This document shows, in pieces, positions 1 through 8,590 of a DNA stretch of 64,000 nt. A program made the position numbers and the translations under genes. This DNA comes from Chitinophaga rhizophila. Its GTDB lineage: Bacteria; Bacteroidota; Bacteroidia; Chitinophagales; Chitinophagaceae. The first letter of the stretch is position 1. Each line of letters opens with the position of its first letter. The stretch lies in NCBI RefSeq assembly GCF_019492185.1, contig NZ_JAICCF010000002.1, positions 744,001 to 808,000 on the forward strand, written 5' to 3'. The notes below the pieces were generated by a model that worked only from the letters and a program-made list of their open reading frames with translations, did no database searches and was not told where the DNA came from.

Positions 1-705
1 AGGCTCCTGCAAAATGTCAATAAATTCTGCGGAAGCGCCTTCCATTTTATTGATAACCTTGTCTATCTGTGCATTCAGGAAGCTGTAACCGATGAAGGCT
101 ACCAGACCGATGATCAGACCAGTTGCAGAGGTGATCATCTTTACATAGATACCACCAGCGATAGCGCCGAGCGTGATATCAGAGGTGATGGAGATGTTAA
201 AGAAGGTCTGGATCATACCAGCGATGGTACCCAGGAACCCGAACATGGGAGCTATACCCGCGATGATAGAGAGGATAACCAGGTTCTTTTCCATCTTGTA
301 GATTTCAAGCTTTCCTACATTCTCCATGGACTTCTCAATGTTCTCGATAGGTTTACCAATACGCTGGATACCTTTATCGATCATTCGTGCAATAGGACTA
401 TTGGTGTTTTTAGACAAAGAGCGTGCAGCAGAGACATTACCATTGGAGATATGATCTCTGATCATTGGCATAAAGTTATCTTCCAGCTTACCAGCCTTGG
501 AGATAGTCAGAAATCTTTCCACGAAGGCGAATACTGCGATCACGGAAAGGATGCCCAAAGGGATCATCAGCACCCCACCTTTCATGAGCAGGTCGAGTAA
601 CTTGATTGACTGATCTGCAGTTACTGCACTTGCGGCGGTAGCGACAGTATCAGCCTTTGGCTGTAATAGAGAATCCTGTAATAATGTAACGAGTCCTAGG
701 AGCAT
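1..705 (-). CDS. exbB: MotA/TolQ/ExbB proton channel family protein (3' end outside window)
   Basis: The first 235 codons are present and the stop lies beyond base 1. The family forms the inner-membrane proton channel that energises TonB-dependent outer-membrane transport or Tol-Pal. An N-terminal segment is followed by a membrane helix (around residues 42-64, MKGGVLMIPLGILSVIAVF), a long cytoplasmic loop with Arg/Lys/Glu-rich helices, and two further helices, the second beginning near IAGIAPMFGFLGTIAGMIQT, which is the conserved proton-path signature. The start is the ATG at 703-705. A TonB/ExbD partner would be expected just outside the window. ExbB is more likely than TolQ in Bacteroidota, but the partner genes are not visible. 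Confidence 0.85.
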   Translation of the reverse strand, partial: MLLGLVTLLQDSLLQPKADTVATAASAVTADQSIKLLDLLMKGGVLMIPLGILSVIAVFAFVERFLTISKAGKLEDNFMPMIRDHISNGNVSAARSLSKNTNSPIARMIDKGIQRIGKPIENIEKSMENVGKLEIYKMEKNLVILSIIAGIAPMFGFLGTIAGMIQTFFNISITSDITLGAIAGGIYVKMITSATGLIIGLVAFIGYSFLNAQIDKVINKMEGASAEFIDILQEP

Positions 706-724
706 GAATAAAAATTTAACCTTG

Positions 725-751
725 CAAAAGTATATATTTCAGGTGCAACAA
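725..751 (-). promoter_or_regulatory. Putative promoter of the exbB-like gene
   Basis: Read on the minus strand, TACTTTTG at 725-732 matches the Bacteroidota -7 box TAnnTTTG and lies about 20 bases before the start codon. A TTG at 749-751 could be the -33 element, at a short spacing of 16. Inferred from consensus only. Confidence 0.4.
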
Positions 752-824
752 GTCAGGAAGATACCAATAATATGGTAAACATTTAACGTATGTTCTGACA
801 AAATATTGTCAATCAATAAAGTAA

Positions 825-2069
825 TCAGCTACGTTCTTCCCATACCTGTGCCAGGTGAACGATAGTTTGTACCGCTTTTTCCATGTCCTGGATGCTCACA
901 TACTCATATTTGCTATGCAGCGCCATTTCGCCGGTGAAGATATTAGGGCAGGGTAAGCCCATAAAGGAGAGCCTGGACCCGTCAGTTCCACCCCGGATGA
1001 TGAGGCGTAAAGGTTCTACTCCTGCACGACGGATGGCTTCTTCTGCATTGGCAGTTACCTGGGGGTAAAGATCGAGTACTTCCTTCATGTTGCGGTATTG
1101 CTGTGTAACGGTCAGCGTAGCGGTAGCCTGTGGATAACGCGACATGACAGTATCCATGATATTACGGAGGAAGCTGGCATGTTCTTCCAGTTTAGCCGTT
1201 ACGAAGTCGCGCAGGATGAAGTCGATCTCTGCATGCTCTACTATCCCGTGTATACGTACCGGATGAATAAAACCCTGGCGGTCTTCAGTCGTTTCAGGGG
1301 ATAAGCTGTCTTTTGGCAGGGCGTCAATGATCTCACTGGCTATCTTTACAGCGCTTACCAGCTTATCTTTTGCAGTACCAGGATGCACACTTACACCTTC
1401 GATAGTGATCTTTGCGCCATCAGCAGAGAAGCTTTCTTCTTCCAGAGAGCCGCGTTCGCCGCCATCCAGTGTATAACCAAACTGCGCGCCCAGTTTCTGC
1501 ATATCCAGCTTTTCCACACCACGTCCTACTTCTTCATCTGGTGTAAAAAGGATCCGGATATCCCCGTGTTTGATTTCCGGGTGTGCCAGCAGAAAGTGGG
1601 CAGCGTCCATGATCTCGGCTATGCCGGCTTTATCGTCTGCACCCAGCAGGGTTGTACCGCTGGCCGTGATGATATCCTCTCCTTTTTTGGAAACAAGATA
1701 AGGATGTGCAGCTGCTTTGATAACAGTTCCATCTTCGGGCAGTTGAATATCGCCCCCATCATACTGACGGTGTATAATAGGCTTTACATCTTTACCGCTG
1801 CAATCGCTGGAAGTGTCCATATGAGAGCAGAAGCAGATAACAGGTACCTGCTTGGTAGTGTTGCCGGGAATGGTAGCAAAGACATATCCGTGCTCGTCCA
1901 TCACTGCGTCAGTAATGCCCATTCCCTGTAATTCGTTTACCAGTAAACGACCGAGGTCCTTTTGCTTTTCTGTGGATGGAAAACTCTTGCTCAAAGGATC
2001 GGATTGTGTATCTATCTGTACGTAGCGTATAAAGCGCTCTGTAACCGTGTATTTATAATTATCAAACAT
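825..2069 (-). CDS. pepT: Peptidase T (tripeptide aminopeptidase)
   Basis: A 414-residue zinc aminopeptidase of family M20B that removes the N-terminal residue of tripeptides in the cytoplasm. The di-zinc ligands are visible in order: His83 and Asp85 in CSHMDTSSD, bridging Asp145 in LLGADDKAG, the catalytic Glu pair 179-180 in TPDEEVGRG, Asp202 in YTLDGGERG, and the C-terminal His385 in GEMALHSKYEYV. The dimerisation lid with GVSVHPGTAK lies between. Length and motif order match PepT. The ATG at 2067-2069 is preceded by a -7-like TACGTTTG only a few bases upstream, which would give a nearly leaderless mRNA. It stands alone as a transcription unit. Confidence 0.95.
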   Translation of the reverse strand: MFDNYKYTVTERFIRYVQIDTQSDPLSKSFPSTEKQKDLGRLLVNELQGMGITDAVMDEHGYVFATIPGNTTKQVPVICFCSHMDTSSDCSGKDVKPIIHRQYDGGDIQLPEDGTVIKAAAHPYLVSKKGEDIITASGTTLLGADDKAGIAEIMDAAHFLLAHPEIKHGDIRILFTPDEEVGRGVEKLDMQKLGAQFGYTLDGGERGSLEEESFSADGAKITIEGVSVHPGTAKDKLVSAVKIASEIIDALPKDSLSPETTEDRQGFIHPVRIHGIVEHAEIDFILRDFVTAKLEEHASFLRNIMDTVMSRYPQATATLTVTQQYRNMKEVLDLYPQVTANAEEAIRRAGVEPLRLIIRGGTDGSRLSFMGLPCPNIFTGEMALHSKYEYVSIQDMEKAVQTIVHLAQVWEERS

Positions 2070-2252
2070 ATTGCAAACGTAAGGAATTTCAGCATCAGGG
2101 GCGTGTCTGCGTGTTGATTTCTACTGGTGATAGAAAAAATCACTGTTTAATACGTGATTTCACATAAAAACAGTTATCAGTTCTTATAAAACTGAAATAA
2201 CAGAACAAATAACTGAATAAAAATAATTTTACGATATTTTGTTCCACATAAG

Positions 2253-2260
2253 TAAGTTTG
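2253..2260 (+). promoter_or_regulatory. Probable promoter -7 element of the metE leader
   Basis: TAAGTTTG fits TAnnTTTG exactly and lies 50 bases before the riboswitch. Transcription from about 2267 would produce a leader of roughly 285 bases. The -33 element is weak (TTTA near 2228-2231). Confidence 0.5.
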
Positions 2261-2309
2261 CATAGGAAATAAACATATCCTACTAAAAGGAACTTACCGC
2301 TACATGATA

Positions 2310-2498
2310 CTATCTGCGGAACCCTTGCCATCAGGAAGGGATTAAAAAGGAACCGTGTGTGAATCATGGGCTGACGCGCAACTGTAAGTAATATCCGGAA
2401 TGCCGGCTGGTTTTGTCCATTGCCGTTATACGCCCGCAAGCGTAGCGGTGAGAAGGAAGGCCGGCATTGTTACAAGCCAGGATACTTGCCGCTGATAG
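2310..2498 (+). promoter_or_regulatory. Cobalamin (adenosylcobalamin) riboswitch upstream of metE
   Basis: The conserved core is visible: AAAAAGGAACCGTGTG, then GAATCATGGGCTGACGCGCA and ACTGTAA, matching the family pattern of a G+AAtC segment, GCTG and CGCAACTGTAA. A B12 box (AAGCCAGGATACTTGCC at 2474-2490) lies at the 3' end. Helix P1 can form between CTATCTGCGG (2310-2319) and CCGCTGATAG (2489-2498) with one mismatch, and a GCCGGC helix pairs about 2402-2407 with 2460-2465. The element sits 54 bases before the metE start. The known logic is that B12 represses the B12-independent methionine synthase. No clear terminator lies between the box and the start codon, so control of translation or a folding switch is more likely. 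Confidence 0.9.
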
Positions 2499-2551
2499 AT
2501 CATTCTATGCCTGTAAGTCACCTTATTACTCACTTATTAAAACTTGAAAGT

Positions 2552-4879
2552 ATGCAGACCAACATTCTTGGCTATCCGCGTATTGGTAGCAACAGGGAAT
2601 TGAAGAAGGCAAACGAGGACTACTGGGCGGGAAAGATCTCGCTTGAGAAATTACAGCTCACAGCCAGGCTATTACGGCGGCAGAACTGGGAAACACTACA
2701 TAGTGCAGGCATTGACCTGATTCCGTCTAATGACTTCTCCTATTACGATCAGATGCTGGATATGTGTATTATGACTGGCGCTATTCCTTCCCGCTTCAAA
2801 GCATTGAAGGAGTCACTCGTTACACCCAGCAGTCCGGAACTATATTTTGCTATGGCCCGAGGCTACCAGAAGAATGGTTTTGATGCTACCGCTATGGAAA
2901 TGACAAAGTGGTTTGATACTAACTACCACTACCTGGTACCAGAATTTGATGCTTCACAGCAATTCAGGCTGTTATATAACAAATGCCTGGAAGAATTTAA
3001 TGAAGCATTGACCATCGGCATACACACCAAACCAGTATTGATTGGCCCTGTCAGCTTCCTGCTGCTCGGAAAAGTAAAAGACGAAACCTTACAACTGCCT
3101 GCATTACTTAATAGCCTGTTGCCTGTTTATATACAGGTACTACAGTCGCTCCAGGCAGCAGGAGCTACCTGGATACAGCTGGATGAGCCTACATTGGTAC
3201 TTGACCTGACACCCGAACAACAGGATCTGTTCCGGCAGGCATATACGCGCCTCAGGGAAGCAGTACCAGGACTTAAATTGCTACTTACCACCTATTTTGG
3301 TAGCCTGCAGGAAAACACCCAACTGGCATTGCAACTACCAGTCGATGCATTACACATTGACCTGGTGAGAGCCCCTGAGCAGCTAAATACAGTACTCGAA
3401 TTATTGCCTGAAAATCTGCAGCTGTCTTTAGGCGTGGTTGATGGCCGCAATATCTGGAAAAACAACTACGACCGTTCTCTTAGCCTGATCAAACAGGCTA
3501 CCGCCAAAATAGGACAAGATCGCGTATCTATAGCTACCTCCTGCTCCCTCCTCCATACACCCTATGATCTTGAACTGGAAACAGCAGAAGAAACGCTTTC
3601 TCCACAGATTAAGAACTGGATGGCCTTTGCCAGACAGAAAGTTAATGAAATAATTGCGCTGCGGGATATCATCAACGGAGATACTGCATCATTGGCCGCT
3701 AATCAGGCAGCCATGCAGGAAAAACGTACGGCCGCTATCATACACAAACCTGCAGTAAAGGCACGGTTGGCGGCATTAACAGAAGCAGATGCCAGGCGTA
3801 AACATCCCTTCAGTACCCGGCAGCAAGTACAGGAAAGCGTATTACAACTACCGCTATTCCCGACAACTACTATTGGTTCCTTTCCACAGACAGAAGATAT
3901 CAGGAAACTGCGCGCAGATCTAAAGAAAGGTGTTATTACAAAGGAAGAGTATGATAATGCCATCCGTAAAGCCATTCAGGAATCCGTACAGATACAGGAA
4001 GACCTGCACCTGGACGTATTGGTACATGGAGAGTTTGAACGCAATGACATGGTAGAGTATTTTGGTGAACAGCTGGAAGGGTTTGTCTTTACTAAAAACG
4101 GCTGGGTACAAAGTTATGGTTCAAGATGTGTTAAACCACCTGTAATCTACGGAGATGTAGAGCGTAGCGCACCAATGACAGTAGCCTGGAGCAGTTATGC
4201 ACAATCGCTGACGGATAAACCCATGAAAGGCATGCTGACTGGTCCCGTGACCATTCTTCAGTGGTCGTTTGTACGTGATGATCAGCCTCGTTCTGAAACC
4301 GCGTTACAGATCGCACTGGCTATCAGAGATGAAGTAACCGACCTGGAAAAAGCAGGTATCCGTATTATACAGGTCGATGAGCCAGCGGTAAGAGAAGGCC
4401 TTCCATTACGTAAAGCAGACTGGCAAACTTACCTGGACTGGGCAGTAAAGTCGTTCCGGGTGTCGGTAGCAGGCGTAAAAGATGCGACACAGATACATAC
4501 GCATATGTGTTATGCCGCATTCAATGATATTATCAGCAATATCGCAGCCATGGATGCAGATGTAATCACGATTGAAACATCCCGTTCACAGATGGAATTA
4601 CTGGAAGTATTCTCCACTTTCCGTTATCCTTACGAGATAGGCCCGGGCGTGTACGATATCCATTCACCGCGAGTGCCTACAGTAGCAGAGATGATCGCAC
4701 TGCTGGAGAAAGCCGTACAGTTACTTCCTGCACGTAATATCTGGGTAAATCCTGACTGCGGACTAAAAACCCGTAAATGGCCTGAGACTGAGCAGGCACT
4801 CCGTAATATGGTAGCCGCCGCACGGAAAATGAGGAGCGAGCAACTGGTCAACATACAGCAGGAAGCGGTCAATAGCTGA
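2552..4879 (+). CDS. metE: Cobalamin-independent methionine synthase
   Basis: 5-methyltetrahydropteroyltriglutamate-homocysteine methyltransferase, the last step of methionine synthesis, not requiring B12. The ATG at 2552 (MQTNILGYPRIGSNRELK) gives 775 residues, the usual length. An open frame continues upstream to 2420, but that part is riboswitch. The two-barrel architecture is intact. The zinc and homocysteine ligands are His651 and Cys653 (HTHMCY), Glu675 (TIETSRS) and Cys736 (NPDCGLKTR), all offset by 10 from the E. coli enzyme. The riboswitch upstream implies that the host also imports or makes cobalamin and has a MetH elsewhere, which is inference. It appears to be a single-gene unit. 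Confidence 0.97.
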   Translation: MQTNILGYPRIGSNRELKKANEDYWAGKISLEKLQLTARLLRRQNWETLHSAGIDLIPSNDFSYYDQMLDMCIMTGAIPSRFKALKESLVTPSSPELYFAMARGYQKNGFDATAMEMTKWFDTNYHYLVPEFDASQQFRLLYNKCLEEFNEALTIGIHTKPVLIGPVSFLLLGKVKDETLQLPALLNSLLPVYIQVLQSLQAAGATWIQLDEPTLVLDLTPEQQDLFRQAYTRLREAVPGLKLLLTTYFGSLQENTQLALQLPVDALHIDLVRAPEQLNTVLELLPENLQLSLGVVDGRNIWKNNYDRSLSLIKQATAKIGQDRVSIATSCSLLHTPYDLELETAEETLSPQIKNWMAFARQKVNEIIALRDIINGDTASLAANQAAMQEKRTAAIIHKPAVKARLAALTEADARRKHPFSTRQQVQESVLQLPLFPTTTIGSFPQTEDIRKLRADLKKGVITKEEYDNAIRKAIQESVQIQEDLHLDVLVHGEFERNDMVEYFGEQLEGFVFTKNGWVQSYGSRCVKPPVIYGDVERSAPMTVAWSSYAQSLTDKPMKGMLTGPVTILQWSFVRDDQPRSETALQIALAIRDEVTDLEKAGIRIIQVDEPAVREGLPLRKADWQTYLDWAVKSFRVSVAGVKDATQIHTHMCYAAFNDIISNIAAMDADVITIETSRSQMELLEVFSTFRYPYEIGPGVYDIHSPRVPTVAEMIALLEKAVQLLPARNIWVNPDCGLKTRKWPETEQALRNMVAAARKMRSEQLVNIQQEAVNS

Positions 4880-4948
4880 TAAGCAACTCATAAACAGCCC
4901 ATTACGACACTGTGGTCAGTTTACTGATAATGATTCGTAACTTTGAGC

Positions 4949-5191
4949 ATGGCTTGTCATGAAACCATTAGCTGCCCACGCTGTAAAGCAACCTTTGAGT
5001 GCCGTGTTGGTTCTATCCTTCGCTGCCAATGCCAGCAGGTTACGCTGACTGAAGAGGAGCGCGCCTTTATAGGCGAAGCTTATTCCGGATGCCTTTGCGC
5101 CGGATGTTTAAGTGACATGAAAAAAGACTACAGGCAGACCCGCTTTAAAGAACGCCTGCTACAGATATTTTCCTTGCGGGCTAAAAGATAA
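4949..5191 (+). CDS. Small cysteine-rich protein, CWC-like family
   Basis: An 80-residue protein with nine cysteines arranged as pairs: SCPRC, FEC, a CQC tripeptide, and CLCAGC near the C-terminal third, followed by a basic tail (RQTRFKERLLQIFSLRAKR). This resembles the cysteine-rich CWC family (PF14375), whose members carry C-P-x-C, F-x-C and C-W-C. Here the tryptophan is replaced by glutamine. It is probably a zinc-binding protein of unknown function. ATG 4949 is preferred over an in-frame TTG at 4943. It lies 69 bases after metE and 17 bases before the thioesterase, so it may share a transcript with the latter. Confidence 0.7.
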   Translation: MACHETISCPRCKATFECRVGSILRCQCQQVTLTEEERAFIGEAYSGCLCAGCLSDMKKDYRQTRFKERLLQIFSLRAKR

Positions 5192-5208
5192 AATAGTAGA
5201 TCAACAAT

Positions 5209-5604
5209 ATGGCATACGAAAAGCAGATAGCCGAATCCGTTACAAGAATATTTAAGGCGGTATTTCCAAACACAGTAAACCACTACGACACATTATTTGG
5301 CGGCACCGCTATGCAGCTTATGGATGAAGCTGCCTTTATTACGGCAACCCGTTTCAGCCGCATGCGCATGGTAACAGTATCAAGTGACAAGATTGATTTT
5401 AAAATGGCAATCCCGCATGGTACTATCATAGAACTGGTGGGCACGGTTGTACATGTAGGTACAACCAGTCTGAAAGTGGAAGTGGATATCTTCGTTGAAC
5501 AGATGTACAATACACACCGGGAAAAAGCTATCTCCGGCACATTTACATTTGTAGCAATTGATGACCAGAAACGGCCGACGAAAATTGTATTAATGCATGA
5601 CTAA
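5209..5604 (+). CDS. Acyl-CoA thioesterase, hotdog fold (YciA/BACH type)
   Basis: A 131-residue single hotdog-domain protein predicted to hydrolyse acyl-CoA thioesters in the cytoplasm. The family signature is visible: the substrate loop NHYDTLFGGTAMQLMDEAA (residues 23-41) with the catalytic Asp on the hotdog helix, then the strand with VSSDKIDFKMAIPHGTIIEL and a second strand pair ending in FTFVAID. Length and order match YciA-like enzymes. It follows the small Cys-rich gene by 17 bases and is closed by a strong hairpin. Substrate chain length cannot be told from the sequence. Confidence 0.88.
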   Translation: MAYEKQIAESVTRIFKAVFPNTVNHYDTLFGGTAMQLMDEAAFITATRFSRMRMVTVSSDKIDFKMAIPHGTIIELVGTVVHVGTTSLKVEVDIFVEQMYNTHREKAISGTFTFVAIDDQKRPTKIVLMHD

Positions 5605-5631
5605 TGCAATAGTATAACATGTCTTAAACGC

Positions 5632-5667
5632 AGAACGCTGATTACCCTTCCGGATAATCAGCGTTCT
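5632..5667. terminator. Bidirectional hairpin terminator
   Basis: A 13-base-pair perfect stem, AGAACGCTGATTA with TAATCAGCGTTCT, around a 10-base loop. It lies between the convergent thioesterase and SlyD-type genes. The T-tracts are short. Confidence 0.75.
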
Positions 5668-5702
5668 TACTTAAAGAGTTTAACTTCCCTTGACCTGACA
5701 AA

Positions 5703-6131
5703 CTACTTGATCTCTACGAGTTCAATTTCAAAAACCAGGTCTTCACCAGCCAGCGGGTGGTTAGCATCCAGGGTGATAGAGGAATCGCCGATAGCAGCCA
5801 CTTTAACAGGGAATACCTGGCCTTGTGGGTTGCTCATCTGCAGGTCCATACCTACCTGTGGGTTCAGATCTGACGGGATGTTCTCTTTAGGGAACTCCAT
5901 GATCAGCTCATCGTTTTTTGGACCGTATGCTTCATCAACAGGAATATTCAACGTTCTTTTGTCGCCAACTTTCATATCCACAACACCATTGTCAAAGCCT
6001 TTAATAACCTGACCGGTGCCAACCGTAAACTCCAATGGGTCCCTGCCCTCAGAGGAATCAAATGTTGTTCCGTTGGTCAGGCGGCCATGATAATGCACAC
6101 GCACCGTGTCTCCGTGTTTAACTGCTTGCAT
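5703..6131 (-). CDS. slyD: FKBP-type peptidyl-prolyl isomerase, SlyD-like
   Basis: A 142-residue prolyl isomerase and probable holdase chaperone. The FKBP core (VRVHYHGRLTNGTTFDSS, then LEFTVGTGQVIKGFDNGV) is followed after AYGP by the insert-in-flap domain (about residues 74-125), and the FKBP fold closes with LVFEIELVEIK. The insert in the flap defines SlyD. The His/Cys-rich metal-binding tail of E. coli SlyD is absent, so a nickel role is unlikely. No signal peptide, so it is cytoplasmic. It is a single gene, convergent with the thioesterase. Confidence 0.92.
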   Translation of the reverse strand: MQAVKHGDTVRVHYHGRLTNGTTFDSSEGRDPLEFTVGTGQVIKGFDNGVVDMKVGDKRTLNIPVDEAYGPKNDELIMEFPKENIPSDLNPQVGMDLQMSNPQGQVFPVKVAAIGDSSITLDANHPLAGEDLVFEIELVEIK

Positions 6132-6259
6132 AAGAATAAAATTAAAAGTGTTATGATTTAATACCGCAAGGTAAGAAAACTGTATAGATATTCAATTTAG
6201 CATTATTCTCTTAAACTACCAATCCTTATATCTTCCCTTAATTGAACTATTTTTACGCT

Positions 6260-7426
6260 ATGTATAAGGTCGCTATTACGCTTTTATTGTGCCTCGCATT
6301 CTTTGCTAAAAGCCCTGCGCAAGTGATTACTGGCGCGGAACGAACCAACGAATACCTACCCTTGCTGAAGAATAAAAGGGTTGCATTACTGGTTAATCAG
6401 ACTGCCACTATCGGCACTACACATCTGGTGGATTCTTTGCTGCAATTGCAGGTCCGTATTCAGAAAATATTCAGTCCTGAACATGGCTTCAGGGGCAATG
6501 CCGATGCTGGCGAAAAGATAGGTAATAGCAAAGATGCAAGTACCGGTCTGTCTATCGTATCACTATATGGTAAGCATCGCAAGGCAGATGCCGCTGACCT
6601 GAAAGATGTGGATATACTCGTCTTCGATATCCAGGATGTGGGTACACGTTTTTACACCTACATATCCTCACTGCAGGAACTGATGGAAGCTGCTGCTGAA
6701 AATAATAAACCGCTGATTGTACTAGATCGCCCTAATCCTAATGGGCACTATGTAGACGGTCCGGTACTTGAAGATGCCAGCTTACGTTCATTTGTAGGTA
6801 TGCAGGCTATACCCGTGGTCCATGGTATGACAGTAGGAGAATACGCGCACATGCTCAATGGAGAGAGATGGCTGAAAAACAAAGTGCAGTGCCAGCTCAC
6901 AGTGATTCATTGCCAGGGATACGACCATCATACTTATTACGAGTTACCGGTAAAGCCATCGCCTAATCTGCCTAATATGGCGGCTATATACCTGTATCCA
7001 TCCACATGCCTTTTTGAAGGTACTGTACTAAGCCTGGGCCGGGGTACAGACCTGCCGTTCCAGGTGTTTGGGCATCCTTCTTATCCAAAAGAGCTGTATA
7101 GCTTCACCCCACGCAGTACTGCCGGTGCTAAAGAACCACCGCTGAAAAATCAGACCTGCTACGGTTATAATCTGACAGGCACCCCTGCCGCAATAAGGGC
7201 TGAAATGGACAATAAGATGCAGCTGAAATGGTTATTACAGGCTTACGATCTATATATGGAGAAAGAAAATTTCTTTACCCCATTTTTCGATAAACTGGCA
7301 GGTAATACTACCTTGCAGCGTCAGATAAAACAGGGCCTCAGTGAAGCAGAAATACGCCAGACCTGGGAACCAGCCCTGAGCAATTTTAAAACCATCAGGA
7401 AGAAATATTTACTATATGCAGAGTGA
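6260..7426 (+). CDS. namZ: Exo-beta-N-acetylmuramidase NamZ-like (DUF1343), secreted
   Basis: 388 residues from ATG 6260, beginning with a signal peptide (MYKVAITLLLCLAFFAKSPAQ). An in-frame TTG at 6244 would spoil it. The DUF1343 family features are present: ALLVNQTA, then FSPEHGFRG and DAGE, VFDIQDVGTRFYTYISSL, LDRPNPNG, VHGMTVGEYA and EGTVLSLGRGTDLPFQVFG. Characterised members (Bacillus NamZ and its Tannerella homologue) release MurNAc from the non-reducing end of peptidoglycan fragments. Transfer of this activity here is by family. It overlaps fmt by 11 bases, so the two are cotranscribed. MurQ and a sugar kinase, which could use the product, lie near 62-64 kb. Confidence 0.88.
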   Translation: MYKVAITLLLCLAFFAKSPAQVITGAERTNEYLPLLKNKRVALLVNQTATIGTTHLVDSLLQLQVRIQKIFSPEHGFRGNADAGEKIGNSKDASTGLSIVSLYGKHRKADAADLKDVDILVFDIQDVGTRFYTYISSLQELMEAAAENNKPLIVLDRPNPNGHYVDGPVLEDASLRSFVGMQAIPVVHGMTVGEYAHMLNGERWLKNKVQCQLTVIHCQGYDHHTYYELPVKPSPNLPNMAAIYLYPSTCLFEGTVLSLGRGTDLPFQVFGHPSYPKELYSFTPRSTAGAKEPPLKNQTCYGYNLTGTPAAIRAEMDNKMQLKWLLQAYDLYMEKENFFTPFFDKLAGNTTLQRQIKQGLSEAEIRQTWEPALSNFKTIRKKYLLYAE

Positions 7427-8360
7427 GTTAAAGGACCAGCAAAACCTCCGAATCATATTCATGGGCACCCCCGACTTCGCAGTGGCTTCACTCGATATAT
7501 TGGTGCAAAACGGCTATAATGTTGTCGCTGTAATTACAGCGCCTGACAAACCAGCCGGCAGAGGTTTACAACTACAGCAAAGCGCTGTTAAACAATATGC
7601 ATTATCCAAAAACCTTCCGGTATTGCAACCGGAGAAACTGAAAAACCCGGTATTCCTGGAAGAACTAAGCGCATTAAAAGCTGATCTCCAGGTAGTGGTT
7701 GCTTTCCGTATGTTACCAGAGGTTGTATGGAATATGCCACCGTTGGGAACCATCAACGTACATGCTTCTCTATTGCCAAACTATCGAGGCGCTGCGCCTA
7801 TCAACTGGGCCATTATTAATGGGGAGAAAGAGTCGGGAGTTACCACCTTCAAACTACAGCATGAAATTGATACCGGCGATATCCTGTTCAATCAGTCAGT
7901 CGCCATCCGCGATGATGAAACCGCCGGGGAACTACATGATGACCTCATGGTCACCGGGGCCACCTTGTTACTAAAAACTGTAGCTGCACTGGCTGCGGGT
8001 ACTGCCAGGGAAACACCACAGGCACAGATTAAGGCAGAAGATATCAAACACGCCCCTAAAATATTTAAAGAAGATTGCCAGATCAAATGGGATCAACCGG
8101 TCGAAAACGTTTATAACCTGGTACGTGGCCTTAGCCCCTACCCTACTGCCTGGACCTTGCTGAACGGGAAAAGCATCAAGATCTTTAAAGCTACAAGAGA
8201 GCATGCCACGCCTTCAGTAGCGCCAGGTGAGTTTATCAGCGATAACAAAACCTACCTTAAGATAGCAGCCACCGACGGATACCTGTCACTGACCGAAATG
8301 CAGATGGAAGGTAAGAAGCGAATGGACGTGGAAGCATTTCTCAGGGGAAATAAGTTATAG
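7416..8360 (+). CDS. fmt: Methionyl-tRNA formyltransferase
   Basis: A 314-residue enzyme that formylates Met-tRNA(fMet) using 10-formyl-THF before translation initiation. The Rossmann-like N-terminal domain carries IIFMGTPDFAV, the tRNA-contacting loop region APDKPAGRG, and the catalytic set in INVHASLLPNYRGAAPINWA and HEIDTGDIL (Asn, His, Asp). The C-terminal OB-like domain starts near residue 210. The start overlaps the namZ stop (ATGCAGAGTGAG), showing translational coupling. A second Met 15 codons on (MGTPDF) is a less likely start because family members have a short leader before it. Confidence 0.96.
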   Translation: MQSELKDQQNLRIIFMGTPDFAVASLDILVQNGYNVVAVITAPDKPAGRGLQLQQSAVKQYALSKNLPVLQPEKLKNPVFLEELSALKADLQVVVAFRMLPEVVWNMPPLGTINVHASLLPNYRGAAPINWAIINGEKESGVTTFKLQHEIDTGDILFNQSVAIRDDETAGELHDDLMVTGATLLLKTVAALAAGTARETPQAQIKAEDIKHAPKIFKEDCQIKWDQPVENVYNLVRGLSPYPTAWTLLNGKSIKIFKATREHATPSVAPGEFISDNKTYLKIAATDGYLSLTEMQMEGKKRMDVEAFLRGNKL

Positions 8361-8419
8361 CTATCAGCAATGAGCCATCGGCAATCCAACCGAGATGCTA
8401 TCAATATAACAATGAATGT

Positions 8420-8470
8420 ATATAAGAGAGCGGGGTGCTTCATTAGATGAAGCACCCCGCTCTCTTATAT
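8420..8470 (+). terminator. Strong hairpin terminator after namZ-fmt
   Basis: A perfect 24-base-pair stem from 8420-8443 to 8447-8470 around the loop TAG, followed by CTTTTCC. It is among the longest perfect stems in the window. Confidence 0.8.
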
Positions 8471-8590
8471 CTTTTCCAACTGATACCTTAGCGCTAAATC
8501 TAATCCCGGGGAATCAGCATCTCTACTCCCGAACTCACACGGATAAGGCGTCTAAAGCATATCAGCTGTTAGCATATCTACTATCAACTC

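Noticed and set aside
1383-1931. 182-codon open frame opposite pepT
   Set aside because: No recognisable domain; inside a well-supported gene on the other strand.
2074-2081. -7-like TACGTTTG before pepT
   Set aside because: Only a few bases before the ATG and without a -33 box. It would demand a leaderless mRNA, so it is not listed as a promoter.
2140-2439. 99-codon minus-strand open frame upstream of metE
   Set aside because: It overlaps the cobalamin riboswitch and has no homologous motif. The structured RNA explains the region.
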